A stretch of DNA of 20,708 nt from Bolinopsis microptera (lineage: Eukaryota > Ctenophora > Tentaculata > Lobata > Bolinopsidae): contig NC_087073.1 of the NCBI RefSeq assembly GCF_026151205.1, forward strand, positions 22,483,779 to 22,504,486, in the 5' to 3' direction. This document shows positions 8,032 through 16,591 of the stretch, one piece after another. The notes under the pieces are model-generated. The model worked only from the letters and a program-made list of their open reading frames with translations, searched no databases and was not told where the DNA came from. The position numbers and the translations under genes are program-made. Each line of letters opens with the position of its first letter. Position 1 is the first letter of the stretch.

Positions 8032-8441
8032 CTAGACCATATGGCAAGCAATAATTATACCATAAACACTTTGAAAAGGAGCATACTAAACCCATGTTTA
8101 ATAGATTAAAAATTCTAACGGCTCAAAATTTGTACAAATATCACTGCATTTCAGAATTCTCTAAGATTATCAAGTACCACTGCCCATACTCCCTTTATGA
8201 GGCTATCAACATTTCAAACCGTGCAACGAGTCTAACGGTTATTCTTCTAAATAAATCAAATACCTCTTTGTTTAATGCAGCCAAGCTTTGGAACACTGTT
8301 TATAAAAAAATTTTAACTTCAAGCAATTGCATAGAAACTTCCATTAACTTGATAAAATTGAGAACTAAAGCACTATTAATACAAGAACAGGCAGCTGACT
8401 TAAAAGATACTTGGACTCCAAACAATTTAAAATTGCAGTAA
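8032..8441 (+). pseudogene. LINE family J remnant, C-terminus (right half of split copy)
   Basis: The translation continues the left half at 1455: TRPYGK, a TAA stop (8052-8054), then KEHTKPMFN (intact J: KEHTKPLFK), LTAQNLYKYH, AAKLWN, and a natural-looking end at TAA 8439-8441. An ATG at 8094 opens 115 codons, but this is the J C-terminus and not a separate gene. Together with the in-frame TGA at 1236 it shows that the copy was already decaying, or has decayed since. Confidence 0.8.
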
Positions 8442-9384
8442 TCTAATCTAATTGCAGCGGCACACGCTTACTATTACTATCATGATTGTACTATAGACTG
8501 ATAATCTCTCAAATCGATTTTGACGCATTTAACCATTTGTTGTAATGTTTTTAAATACTAAATATCTAAATTTATAAAATTTTTAATCAGAACGAATTAA
8601 TTAATATTTGACAATTCATTCGATAGTTGATTATATTGATATTGTTATTATTGAATGAAGCTAACTCTAGACATACAGTAAATAATATTACTTCTTTTAA
8701 CAAAGGGACTTGGAGTATAAACGATCAAGTTTGCATAAATTTCTATCCAACGAAGAATTCAGGAGGCAAAGGTGGGTGTGTAAACTTTATTGATTGAAAT
8801 AAATTTTCGTGCACATACAGAATGAATGGTTAATAATTTAATATATATGTAGACCAAGCTCTGTGCACGGGATGCTTCCTGGAAGAATCCAGTTCTTTTA
8901 GCGGGGCACCCTACCTAAAGCCAAATTGAGATATAATAATCATATTCCTAGAGAAATAATCAGAAATCGAATACCAATCAAATAATATGATATATATGAG
9001 TAGTAACCATATTTACTATGCAAAATGCCCCAACCACATAGTGTAAATTTATATAGAATTCAAATTCCATATCATCATTAAACCTCAATACCTAGTCAAT
9101 ATAATAGCCCAAGCAAAATTAAATAACTTCTTATATACCTTACTGTCATACTACAAATTAATTAAACATTTGAAATCTGTTGACCAGAGAATAAATTTCT
9201 AAGCCTAATGCAAGTGAAATAATTTAGATGCAATAATGAATGCCTAATGTGAGTATCATTTGTCAATGTCCTTGTAAAAAAGTCTGTACAAGAGATATGA
9301 GTAACTAATATAGAAGAAAAATGAGTAACTAATATAGAAGAAAAAACAGGAAGTTGTCGTCTGTTGTAAAATAAATAAAATATC
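8442..9384. other. AT-rich gene-free region with a short tandem repeat
   Basis: No open frame or RNA gene is recognisable. The left part follows the old J copy's stop codon, but I could not find the J 3' UTR blocks in it, so that copy is either truncated or of another subfamily. A perfect 24-bp tandem duplication (ATGAGTAACTAATATAGAAG plus AAAA) lies at 9297-9344. The right part could belong to the 3' UTR of LINE A. Confidence 0.4.
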
Positions 9385-9720
9385 TAGAATATAAATTAGA
9401 ATATAAAATAACATTCAGTCAATGTGTCGTCAATAAACTGTACAATTATCAAATGTTAAAACTGGGTGATACAGTCACCAAAAAAAAATACTAAGTATGA
9501 TAAGTTAATAAATTAAATGTGGTCTATAAAACTACCACTAAGTATAATAGGTCAATAAATTAAAAGTGGTTTATAAAACTACCACTGTGGGAACCCCTTC
9601 TCCAGTTAAAACATGTCAGTCATGTGCAAAATCAATCAGAATGGTAAGGTGGTAAAAAAGGGAATATCTTTTCGATACATCAATTATATATGCCTCAGAT
9701 TTAAAAGAATTAGAAGTTAC
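9385..9720 (-). other. Probable 3' UTR of LINE A with tandem duplications
   Basis: This lies downstream of the ORF2 stop on the minus strand. A 47-bp unit occurs twice, at 9493-9539 and 9540-9586, with a few differences; both end TATAAAACTACCACT. A 12-bp unit, TAGAATATAAAT, occurs twice at 9385-9408 and could be the 3' tail, because LINEs of the CR1/L2 group often end in short tandem repeats. I found no flanking target duplication, so the 3' limit of the element is a guess. Confidence 0.4.
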
Positions 9721-12696
9721 TTAGTTATCGGCGACTATGATTGCAGTGTAAAATTTGTCATATGAATTGTCGACGGTATAATTAGGGTCTGTTGTAATAG
9801 ATGATAGTAGCTGTTTCTTATACGAATCACTAAAGCTTTTAACATCGGGCAGATTTCGTAGATCTGTTGGAACATTATTCCAACATTTTGCCCCCAAGTA
9901 TTGAAAGTTTTTATGTGATGTTGATCTATTGACATAAAGGTTGCAGCTTTCGCCGCTCCTACTACCTCCTGATATGTAACTAAATTTGTTCATAAAGTTT
10001 GTAGGACAATTGTCATGGATGATTCTAAACATATAATTTGACAGATGGAGTTGTCGTCTAAGATGGAGTGGTAACCATTTCATGTCTCTATAAACATTAA
10101 GGCTGCTCTCTGTTTTTGGAACGTTGAGAGCTATTTTGGCTACCTTTTTGTACAGAGTGTCAAGTTCAGCAAGTTTTGTCTTGCCAGCTCTACAATAGAT
10201 CGTGTCTAAATAATCGAATTGTGGCAACATGAGTGCATTGGCAAACATTTTCCTATATTTAATGGGTAGCAGTGCTTTGCTTCTATACATGGCACCAATT
10301 CTCTTCATGACCTTCCTAATAATATAATCTACATGGCTTTTGAAGTTTAATTTACTATCTAGAATGAGGCCAAGATATTTTGTCTCTTTGCACTCCTTGA
10401 TTGTGAAAGTTACCTCATTACAATCAATGGTTATTTCATCATGTTGGTCAACAGAATCAAACAATAGGAATTCAGTCTTCTTTTCATTGAGTGATAATTT
10501 ATTAACACTGAGCCATTTAAAGATTGTCATAAGTTCTATTTTCATGTTTATAAATGTGCTTCTGCAGGTTTGATCAAAGAATAGTGCACCATCATCTGCA
10601 AATAGAAAGGGCTTAGATAGGTTACAGGCATAAATGATGTCATTTATGAAGATACTAAATAATATAGGCCCAATGATGCTTCCTTGTGGTACACCACTCA
10701 GAACTTCTAAAAATGAGCTTAGATTGCCATTGATCCTAGTGCATTGATATCTACAAGATAAGAAGTTCTTAAACCAGGTTAAAGCAATGCCACCAATTCC
10801 ATAATATGCCAATTTTTGAAGCAATATTTCATGATTCACTGTGTCAAAGGCCTTCTTAAGATCAAGAAAGATGATTCCTGGTTTATAAGACTTAGATTTA
10901 CTCATATATATTTCGTCCATCAGATCGTACATCAGATAAGTTGTGGAGTGATTTTTCCGAAAGCCATATTGATGCCGGATGAAAAGTTTGTTCTCTTCCA
11001 TGTAATCAGTGAGTTGCTTGCCGACAAAGTATTCTATAAGTTTTCCTACAAGTGGAAGGATGGATATTGGCCTGTAATTATTAGGATCATCTTTCATTCC
11101 TGCCTTATGGATGGGAGTTACTCTAGCTTTTTTACAAAGGGTTGGTACAACACCTGTATTAAGGCTCAGATTGACAATGTGGGTCAGTGGCTCAACTATG
11201 TGTGGTACAGCTTGCTTAAGTAAAAATAGAGGCACATTGTCATATGAGGCCTTGTCATTCTTGAGCGTTTCGACATACATTAGGATATCAGTTTCATTTA
11301 TTTCTTGGAATCTATCAAATGAGATATTAGAAGTTCTAGGAGGTAAAAAATCAGTAAAACTAACTCTTTCAATATTGGGGGCCTGATTTTGTAATCTTGA
11401 TCCAACATTTGCAAAATGAAAGTTAAATAGCTCAGGATCATTCTCATTGATAGTTTGACAATTAGTTGTACCAGGGGTCATATTTGATGCCAGTTTGATA
11501 GTTTTCCATATCCCTTTAAGATCATTCTTGGCACTTTTAACTTGTAGATCATCGATTACATTAGCCTTTTTGCAGGTTTTAGCTAATTTATTTCTAATAT
11601 TTCTCTGAATCTTGTAGCAATCCCAGGCCTCATTACACTTTATACATTTGCTACATGTACCACATTTATTGCAATTTCCATTGTCTCTCTTATCCTTCTT
11701 TTTACGGAATTTCTTTAGAAGAAAATGTGTATGATTAATGGCATATAAAAGTTCAGTAGAAGGTTTATGTATGAACTTTTCATGCCTTTCTATGGTCTTG
11801 CAAGGGAAGAAGGTTGCATATGCCTGTTCAATATGATGACAAAGGCCAGCTGTGATAGCTTCAACATCTGTACTTTCCAATAGTGGACTGTAATCAGAAC
11901 AGGTGTCTAGATAGTCTAAGAATTGTTTAACATTACGTTTACAATGATTTCTAATTTCAACCTTCTCAAATTTAGGAGCTATAGGTACTTTACAATCTAT
12001 CTCACACATAATAGCTTGATGATCTCCAATACGTTCATCAAGAACAGAAGATTGGACAAAATCTGCATAACAGTTAGTGAATATTACATCAATAGTAGTC
12101 TGGGTAACATTGTCTCCACGTTTAGCAACTCTAGTTATCCCTTGAATGGTTTGAACTAGATTGTAACATCTCAAGGTCATATCTAATTTTTTGTACTGGG
12201 TGGATGAGATATTATTCTGGTCAATGTTTATATCCCCAATCCAGATAACCTTTTTCCCATTCAATTTTTTCATGCAAAAATGAATGTATTCAATAAAGTT
12301 ATCAACACTGCAATAATTTCCAGAGCGATAGAAGCAGCAAACATTGATCTTGCTATTCTTAAGCTTCACCCATAATGCTTCAATGTTATCAAGCTTACTA
12401 TCCATAACTAATTCTGTGTAAGCTAGTTTTTTGTTTATCATTAAGCCACAACCACCCCTAGAACTGTTTGGCCTGTCGCATCGCATAAGGTTGAAGGAGG
12501 AAGGAATATTTATGGTGTCTGTGTCAATAGTATCATTAAGATTCATCTCATTTAGGGAAAGTATGTCTAATTTATGATCTCTAATAAGTTGGGAAAGTTC
12601 ATTACTTTTAGCTAAATTGAGAAGCCCTCCTTGAATGTTACAATGACCAATGCAGAGGTTGTGAAACCTATCAGCTGCATTATTAAAATTTGTCAT
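9721..12696 (-). CDS. LINE A ORF2: APE endonuclease + reverse transcriptase
   Basis: 991 residues, no interruption. The N-terminal domain (about 12-235) is an apurinic-type endonuclease: HCNIQG (N20), LSLNEMNL (E50), IWIGDINID (D155), TIDVIFTN (D203), IGDHQ (D225, H226). RT spans about 520-790: VTPIHKAG, YRPISILP (541-548), YGFRKNHST, motif A IFLDLKKAFDTVNH (D612), motif B GVPQGSIIGPILF (668-680), FADD (699-702), YLGLILDSKL (774-783). The C-terminal region ends with WNNVPTDLRNLPDVKSF, a block typical of the CR1/L2-like group. Between endonuclease and RT is a cysteine cluster (C342, C345, C348, C351, C354, C360) that could bind zinc. The ATG lies 155 nt after the ORF1 stop. Expected role: nicking chromosomal DNA and copying element RNA at the nick. 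All expected catalytic residues are present. Confidence 0.9.
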   Translation of the reverse strand: MTNFNNAADRFHNLCIGHCNIQGGLLNLAKSNELSQLIRDHKLDILSLNEMNLNDTIDTDTINIPSSFNLMRCDRPNSSRGGCGLMINKKLAYTELVMDSKLDNIEALWVKLKNSKINVCCFYRSGNYCSVDNFIEYIHFCMKKLNGKKVIWIGDINIDQNNISSTQYKKLDMTLRCYNLVQTIQGITRVAKRGDNVTQTTIDVIFTNCYADFVQSSVLDERIGDHQAIMCEIDCKVPIAPKFEKVEIRNHCKRNVKQFLDYLDTCSDYSPLLESTDVEAITAGLCHHIEQAYATFFPCKTIERHEKFIHKPSTELLYAINHTHFLLKKFRKKKDKRDNGNCNKCGTCSKCIKCNEAWDCYKIQRNIRNKLAKTCKKANVIDDLQVKSAKNDLKGIWKTIKLASNMTPGTTNCQTINENDPELFNFHFANVGSRLQNQAPNIERVSFTDFLPPRTSNISFDRFQEINETDILMYVETLKNDKASYDNVPLFLLKQAVPHIVEPLTHIVNLSLNTGVVPTLCKKARVTPIHKAGMKDDPNNYRPISILPLVGKLIEYFVGKQLTDYMEENKLFIRHQYGFRKNHSTTYLMYDLMDEIYMSKSKSYKPGIIFLDLKKAFDTVNHEILLQKLAYYGIGGIALTWFKNFLSCRYQCTRINGNLSSFLEVLSGVPQGSIIGPILFSIFINDIIYACNLSKPFLFADDGALFFDQTCRSTFINMKIELMTIFKWLSVNKLSLNEKKTEFLLFDSVDQHDEITIDCNEVTFTIKECKETKYLGLILDSKLNFKSHVDYIIRKVMKRIGAMYRSKALLPIKYRKMFANALMLPQFDYLDTIYCRAGKTKLAELDTLYKKVAKIALNVPKTESSLNVYRDMKWLPLHLRRQLHLSNYMFRIIHDNCPTNFMNKFSYISGGSRSGESCNLYVNRSTSHKNFQYLGAKCWNNVPTDLRNLPDVKSFSDSYKKQLLSSITTDPNYTVDNSYDKFYTAIIVADN
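11617..11673 (-). other. Cysteine-rich module between endonuclease and RT of LINE A
   Basis: Residues 342-360 of ORF2 carry six cysteines, five of them exactly three residues apart (C-x2-C repeated four times), then x5 and a sixth. A lysine-rich stretch (KKFRKKKDKR) lies just before. It may be a zinc-binding nucleic-acid contact module. I do not know it as a standard part of CR1/L2-type ORF2 proteins, where the zinc knuckle, when present, is usually C-terminal. Confidence 0.55.
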
Positions 12697-12851
12697 CTTG
12701 TGAATCTTATTAATTCACAATGGAATGAATAAAAGTTGTAAAGTTGTGTTTAAACTAAAAAACAGAATAAAAGCAGGTTGTATTTGTCTGGATGTCGTAC
12801 TGTAAAAATAAAACTGATGGTAGGAGTGTTATGTCAGTATTCAGCAGTATT

Positions 12852-14504
12852 CTAATGGTGTGCATGATACTTCAAGTGCCTTGCTAATTTAACTATGCCA
12901 TAATCATTGAGATGGACATTATCCTCTCCATAACTACTAAAAAATGACGATTTTCTAAAGCCTTTCTTATCACTAAACAAGAAACGATTTGTCTCGGTTG
13001 AGAGCAGTTTTACATAGGTGTATTTTCTTTGCAGATTTGATATACACTCATTGATATCAGTTATAACCTTGTTTCTGGAGAAACTCTCCCGAGGTAATAA
13101 GTTAACAATTTTAATATCAGCTCCAGGTGCCCACTTGTGAAGGAAAAGTACAAGTTTTTCAATACAATTGTTTGTAAAGTCAAGAGCTCTAGCATCACCA
13201 GAAAAACTATCAGGGCACAGAAGTTTAGTCCTCATGTTGCGAGGGCTGTTCAGGATAGAGTCCACGTCATTTGTACCACACATAAGTACAATGCTTTTCA
13301 CATTATTGGTATTAAGAGTGTCTTTTCTTACATCTGATTGAAACCGTTCATTGATTGCATTGGCTGTGGCACCAGGGTAGCTGAATACATGTGCCTCATG
13401 ATGTTTGGACGATAGCTTTTCTCCCTCTAATTTGGAGAACATACTAGAGCTAATGTAGACACACAAAGATTTACCAGAATGTTCTATTGATCTAGTCTTA
13501 GGGGCCGAGGGTTCAGTGTTCTTAACTTGACTGGAAACATCAGACAGAGTAGATAAGGTTGCGCTGCCATCAATTAGGCGCAGAGTAATGCTTATTCTCA
13601 TGGTTTCAGACTTGTCCTGGATGAGGCTGTGTTCAAAGCTGGTCTGGGATTGTCTGGTCATATTCATTATGTCACCATGGGAGAGGGTGAGGTCAGCAAT
13701 ATGAGCTCTAAGTTTGGATCTGAAGCTTAGGACTCTAGTAGCCCCTAAAGAGATGGTGGAGATCATGGAGCCTGGTGAAATTGACCTCTCGTCATCCGAG
13801 TGAAAGGGAATTCCTTGCTGACCATTTCTATACTTGGTAATCATAGCACTATTGAATTTCAATTTTGGGAACTGTGAGCGTAAGCGTTCTAGAATAGACT
13901 TTAGGTATGGATTGTCTGCTACTGGCCTTGTGTTATGAAAGCCTCCATTGTAAGCGTAGGGAAAGTCCCCGTAATATGCAACTGCCCTATTCTCAAACTT
14001 ATGAGTATAGTGGGTTTCTATATCTAACTTGGCAGTGTCAACAAACTGAAAAACTCCTCGACTCAAATCTTGGTATGGATTGATAGAGTTGCTCACATCA
14101 TTGTCACCATTTACAGAGTGTTTGGGATTTTCCAAATTGATAATTTCTGCTGAATGTTCACTGTCTTCTGCTAATTTGGATAGCTCTTGGGTTAACTCAG
14201 AAACAAGATGCGAGGATGACCTATTACTGAGGGGAACATTGATAGACTGTTCACAGTGATCAGGTACCTGGGGCAACACAGGGATAAATGAACCATCGCT
14301 GAGGGGAACTTTGAGTGCACTGTCACTTTCTGATAATTGTTTATAGAGAAAAGAAATTTGCCGACGAAGACTATCATTCTCTCTTAATAGAGTTAAACAA
14401 TTTGAACATTTATCAGTAGGACAAGAGCCGTTGCTGGGGAATTTAACAGAATTCCCTCGATATCTCAGATTGTAATGTCTTGAGCCAACTGGTATTCTAG
14501 ACAT
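12852..14504 (-). CDS. LINE A ORF1: Cys/coiled-coil + AlkB-like dioxygenase + SGNH esterase
   Basis: 550 residues, no interruption. N-terminus: cysteines C28, C33, C36, then a leucine-rich helix (about 38-57) that could be a coiled coil. Residues about 172-310 match the AlkB/ALKBH2 layout: AVAYYGDFPYAYNG, ITKYRNGQQGIPFHSDDE with iron ligands H235 and D237, PGSMISTISLGA, SHGDIMNM, third ligand H292, and R303-x5-R309, which in AlkB contacts 2-oxoglutarate. Residues about 345-545 match an SGNH hydrolase: ISSSMF (possible nucleophile S354), SYPGA (G378), CGTND (G410, N412), DNVHLNDYG (D528, H531). Esterase domains are known in CR1/L2 ORF1 proteins; I am not aware of AlkB joined to one. AlkB enzymes remove alkyl groups from DNA or RNA bases, so a role in protecting element RNA or cDNA is conceivable. 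Both active sites look intact; activity is untested. Confidence 0.88.
   Translation of the reverse strand: MSRIPVGSRHYNLRYRGNSVKFPSNGSCPTDKCSNCLTLLRENDSLRRQISFLYKQLSESDSALKVPLSDGSFIPVLPQVPDHCEQSINVPLSNRSSSHLVSELTQELSKLAEDSEHSAEIINLENPKHSVNGDNDVSNSINPYQDLSRGVFQFVDTAKLDIETHYTHKFENRAVAYYGDFPYAYNGGFHNTRPVADNPYLKSILERLRSQFPKLKFNSAMITKYRNGQQGIPFHSDDERSISPGSMISTISLGATRVLSFRSKLRAHIADLTLSHGDIMNMTRQSQTSFEHSLIQDKSETMRISITLRLIDGSATLSTLSDVSSQVKNTEPSAPKTRSIEHSGKSLCVYISSSMFSKLEGEKLSSKHHEAHVFSYPGATANAINERFQSDVRKDTLNTNNVKSIVLMCGTNDVDSILNSPRNMRTKLLCPDSFSGDARALDFTNNCIEKLVLFLHKWAPGADIKIVNLLPRESFSRNKVITDINECISNLQRKYTYVKLLSTETNRFLFSDKKGFRKSSFFSSYGEDNVHLNDYGIVKLARHLKYHAHH
12870..13472 (-). other. SGNH/GDSL-type esterase domain in ORF1
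   Basis: Codons for residues 345-545 of ORF1. Block I is ISSSMFSKL in place of the usual GDS; block II glycine is in SYPGA; block III is CGTND; block V is DNVH followed by LNDYG. Such domains in CR1 and zebrafish L2 ORF1 proteins have been described as esterases. Their role in transposition is not settled. Confidence 0.75.
13575..13991 (-). other. AlkB-like 2OG-Fe(II) dioxygenase domain in ORF1
   Basis: Codons for residues 172-310 of ORF1. The signature is H-x-D (HSD, 235-237) followed by D-E-R and P-G-S, a central S-L-G-A strand, H292, and R-x5-R (303-309). The HxDDER...PGS spacing resembles human ALKBH2 (HRDDER...PGS) more than bacterial AlkB. All residues expected for iron and 2-oxoglutarate binding are present. 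Confidence 0.85.
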
Positions 14505-15123
14505 AGTTTATCACAAAAAGATGCTACTGTTCGAAATTTAGTTAATGATTACAGTACCTTTGTAGCACTCCGGAGGATAAGGATAAGTGATGTCTGATAA
14601 TCTTTAGGTGATAGATGGGAGTAAACTGCTTTAAAAACCGATGTCTGATAGTCCTTAGGATGTCTTTAAGATAACTTTATCGTGCAACAACCATTTACAT
14701 TGACATACAACCTGTAATGGTCGTTACATTTACCGAGGCATTAGTTCCCACTGGGGGTCCTCAATAAATGTAATAGATTTGTAGTGTTGTAATTAGTTAA
14801 AAAGTTTTATGGTCTGCACTCTCCGATCCTGTATCACCCTGGATTATTTTCGGCGTATCTTTGTATATATACCTTCTAGTCAATCTCTTGCTACTCCAAG
14901 TCCCCTAGGATATCTGATCTAAAGTTTGTGCTAGTTATATAATATATGAAATATATTTTTGTCTGCTTTAATTGATACTAAATAAAATTGTTGTTTTTTT
15001 TTTATTTATTGCTGTGTAAATTTAATTCTAATTCTAATTCTAATAATGGAGGTGCTGCAAATTTTAATACTGTTCTAATCACAGTAGGTATATGTATTAA
15101 TATTTGGTAAGTACTAAGTAATT
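14505..15123. other. 5' leader of LINE A and upstream region of the kinesin gene
   Basis: The first part is A's 5' UTR on the minus strand; its 5' limit is not visible. GATGTCTGATA occurs twice near 14589 and 14640. Further right an AATTCT hexamer is repeated three times (15024-15041), after an AATAAA and a T-rich run near 14981-15005, which may be the 3' tail of another short + strand retroelement. No TATA-like promoter element can be assigned with confidence to the kinesin gene starting at 15124. Confidence 0.4.
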
Positions 15124-15195
15124 ATGGTAGAGGATGTTGGTGAGCTGCTGACAAAAGCAGGTTTGGAGGAGTTCTTGGACAATTTCAAGCAGCAG
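15124..15195 (+). CDS. KIF24: KIF24-like kinesin, exon 1 (first half of SAM domain)
   Basis: ATG at 15124 opens 24 codons reading MVEDVGELLTKAGLEEFLDN then FKQQ, followed by a donor CAG|GTTTGA (GT at 15196-15197, phase 0). This aligns without gaps to the start of the SAM domain of vertebrate KIF24, which also begins within a few residues of the initiator Met. If the donor is not used, the frame stops two codons later at TGA. The donor is weaker than consensus. The exon is too short to stand alone; its support is the fit in phase and sequence with exon 2. An exon or 5' UTR further upstream cannot be excluded. Confidence 0.72.
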
Positions 15196-15307
15196 GTTTG
15201 AAAGTGTGTAATTCACACCCATGTTATAATACCTTACGAGACATATTTAAATGGTACGAAAGTCCATTTATGCGGTGAAATTTTGGGAGTAGTGAAAGAT
15301 AAACACT

Positions 15308-15315
15308 GTCGGTCT
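15308..15315. repeat. 8-bp target site duplication of MITE, left copy
   Basis: GTCGGTCT, identical to 15652-15659 on the other side of the MITE. Confidence 0.85.
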
Positions 15316-15651
15316 CAGTGGCGTAACTTTGCCTGTTGGCGCCCCCCGATCAGTGACGAAAAGTGCCCCCCCTAAAATTTTTTGTGTCCCTAAAAAAAAA
15401 ATTAAAAAAAAAAAAAAAGGTTGGGTACTTTTTTTCTTGCCCCCCCCCCCCTACAGCTTTTTGCGCCCCCCTGAAGCAAAAAAGGTACCCCAAATATTTT
15501 TTTCGCGTCCACCAAACGCTAAATTGGACACGAAAATACACAAATAAGGCGTTTTTTCAGTGAAAGGGCCTAAAATTCAGGAAAATTGCGCCCCCTTATA
15601 CAGCGCCCCCCCCGCACAGCGGGGTCTGCGGGGCCCTAAGTTACGCCACTG
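15316..15651. mobile_element. 336-bp hAT-like MITE in kinesin intron 1
   Basis: Both ends carry the 14-bp terminal inverted repeat CAGTGGCGTAACTT, and the element is flanked by perfect 8-bp duplications GTCGGTCT. An 8-bp duplication with a CAG-type terminus is the habit of the hAT superfamily. The interior has no transposase; it is full of C runs (CCCCCC) and a long A run (15390-15418), and its short open frames on both strands are products of these homopolymers. Mobility would depend on an autonomous partner elsewhere. Confidence 0.85.
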
Positions 15652-15659
15652 GTCGGTCT
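15652..15659. repeat. 8-bp target site duplication of MITE, right copy
   Basis: GTCGGTCT, matching 15308-15315. Confidence 0.85.
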
Positions 15660-15677
15660 CCTATCCCCAAGGATCAA

Positions 15678-15763
15678 CGGGACCGCTTTTTTGGCCGGGA
15701 CCGGGACCGTGACTGGACCGGGACTGGACAGAGATTAATCCGGGACCGCGCGGGACCGGGATC
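15678..15763. repeat. GGGACCG degenerate minisatellite
   Basis: Several copies of GGGACCG and the variant GGGACTG follow the MITE, with spacing of about 6-12 bp. The array is GC-rich within AT-rich intron 1. No function is evident. Confidence 0.65.
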
Positions 15764-16380
15764 ATAGCTAAGAAAAATGTTACTTTCAATATTCTTTTAT
15801 CTTATAATGTATAATGGCGTTAGGTGCAGTATTTTAACAATATTTTATGTCAGAAAGTTGGTTGATCAATGTATTGGATTTCTAAAATATTCTACATATG
15901 ATTTGAGTGTAAAAAAACATACTACTGGCCCAGGTCAATATCATTAAAAATATGTTGTATATTATTATATCTAGGTGAAATATGTCGTGGTTTTTATCAC
16001 CCGATGGTGCATTTTTGGGCCCCACAATGATCCAAAGTGGCAGAGCCCGATCCAGGGGGGGGGGGGGGGGGGGGGGGGCATGATATCCCCCGTCAGATAT
16101 GTCAAATATTCATTCATCTGATCAAATATGCGGGAACGTTTTTCATGTCATGTTTTGCCTGTAAAAGACAGGTAAAAGTATTCGTAAACTTTCTCAGATA
16201 TTTGTAAATCATGACAAAATGTCATGATTTTGGATGTCATGATTTCGGATGTCTTGAAAATATCAAAATATTGCGCAACATTTTTTCAAGAAATAAAAAA
16301 AAGGAATTTTGTAATTCTTTCTGGTAACACAGCTTAATAACATATTATTGGATTTTAGTAATAATCTTACATTTTCCCAG
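15764..16380. other. Remainder of kinesin intron 1, including a 24-G run
   Basis: AT-rich sequence without open frames. A run of 24 G (16055-16078) is followed closely by CATGATATCCCCC. The 3' splice site ATTTTCCCAG is at 16371-16380. Apart from short ATGTCATGATTT-type repeats near 16220-16250 I see nothing else. Confidence 0.5.
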
Positions 16381-16516
16381 GGGTTCACTACCGGGGAATC
16401 TTTGATGATATTGACAATGCAAGATTATCCAAAGTTTGGCATTGTGCATACAGAAGACAAAAGAAAGTTGTTTCAAATTATACAGCAACAGAAACAGAGC
16501 AAGTCTAAGGACGGCA
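16381..16516 (+). CDS. KIF24: KIF24-like kinesin, exon 2 (second half of SAM domain)
   Basis: After the acceptor ATTTTCCCAG, 45 codons plus one base read GFTTGESLMILTMQDYPKFG followed by IVHTEDKRKLFQIIQQQKQ and KSKDG. The phrase LTMQDYPKFGI...DKRKLFQII matches the second half of the KIF24 SAM domain (ITMKDYSKLGV...DRKRLFQLI, as I recall it). The proposed donor is GGCA|GTAAGA (GT at 16517-16518), leaving one base that pairs in phase with the two bases at the start of the exon at 19920. If it is not spliced, the frame runs to TAG at 16612 inside a J tail repeat. The SAM domain is a protein-interaction module; in this family it sits ahead of the motor. Confidence 0.82.
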
Positions 16517-16591
16517 GTAAGAGAATGTCTTCTGTAATCGCTCGTCTCACTTCATCTGGTTTGTTTTACTTTAACCCTCTATCAGAGTATC

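Noticed and set aside
8094-8441. A 115-codon + strand frame starting with ATG that looks like a small gene
   Set aside because: Its sequence is collinear with the C-terminus of the J reverse transcriptase, and the homology extends upstream through a stop codon.
15024-15041. (AATTCT)3 as the 3' tail of a + strand CR1/L2-type element
   Set aside because: No coding remnant or 3' UTR similarity upstream supports it; it may be a simple microsatellite.
15329-15563. Open frames on both strands with poly-Lys, poly-Pro and poly-Phe runs
   Set aside because: They lie inside the MITE and arise from A and C homopolymers.
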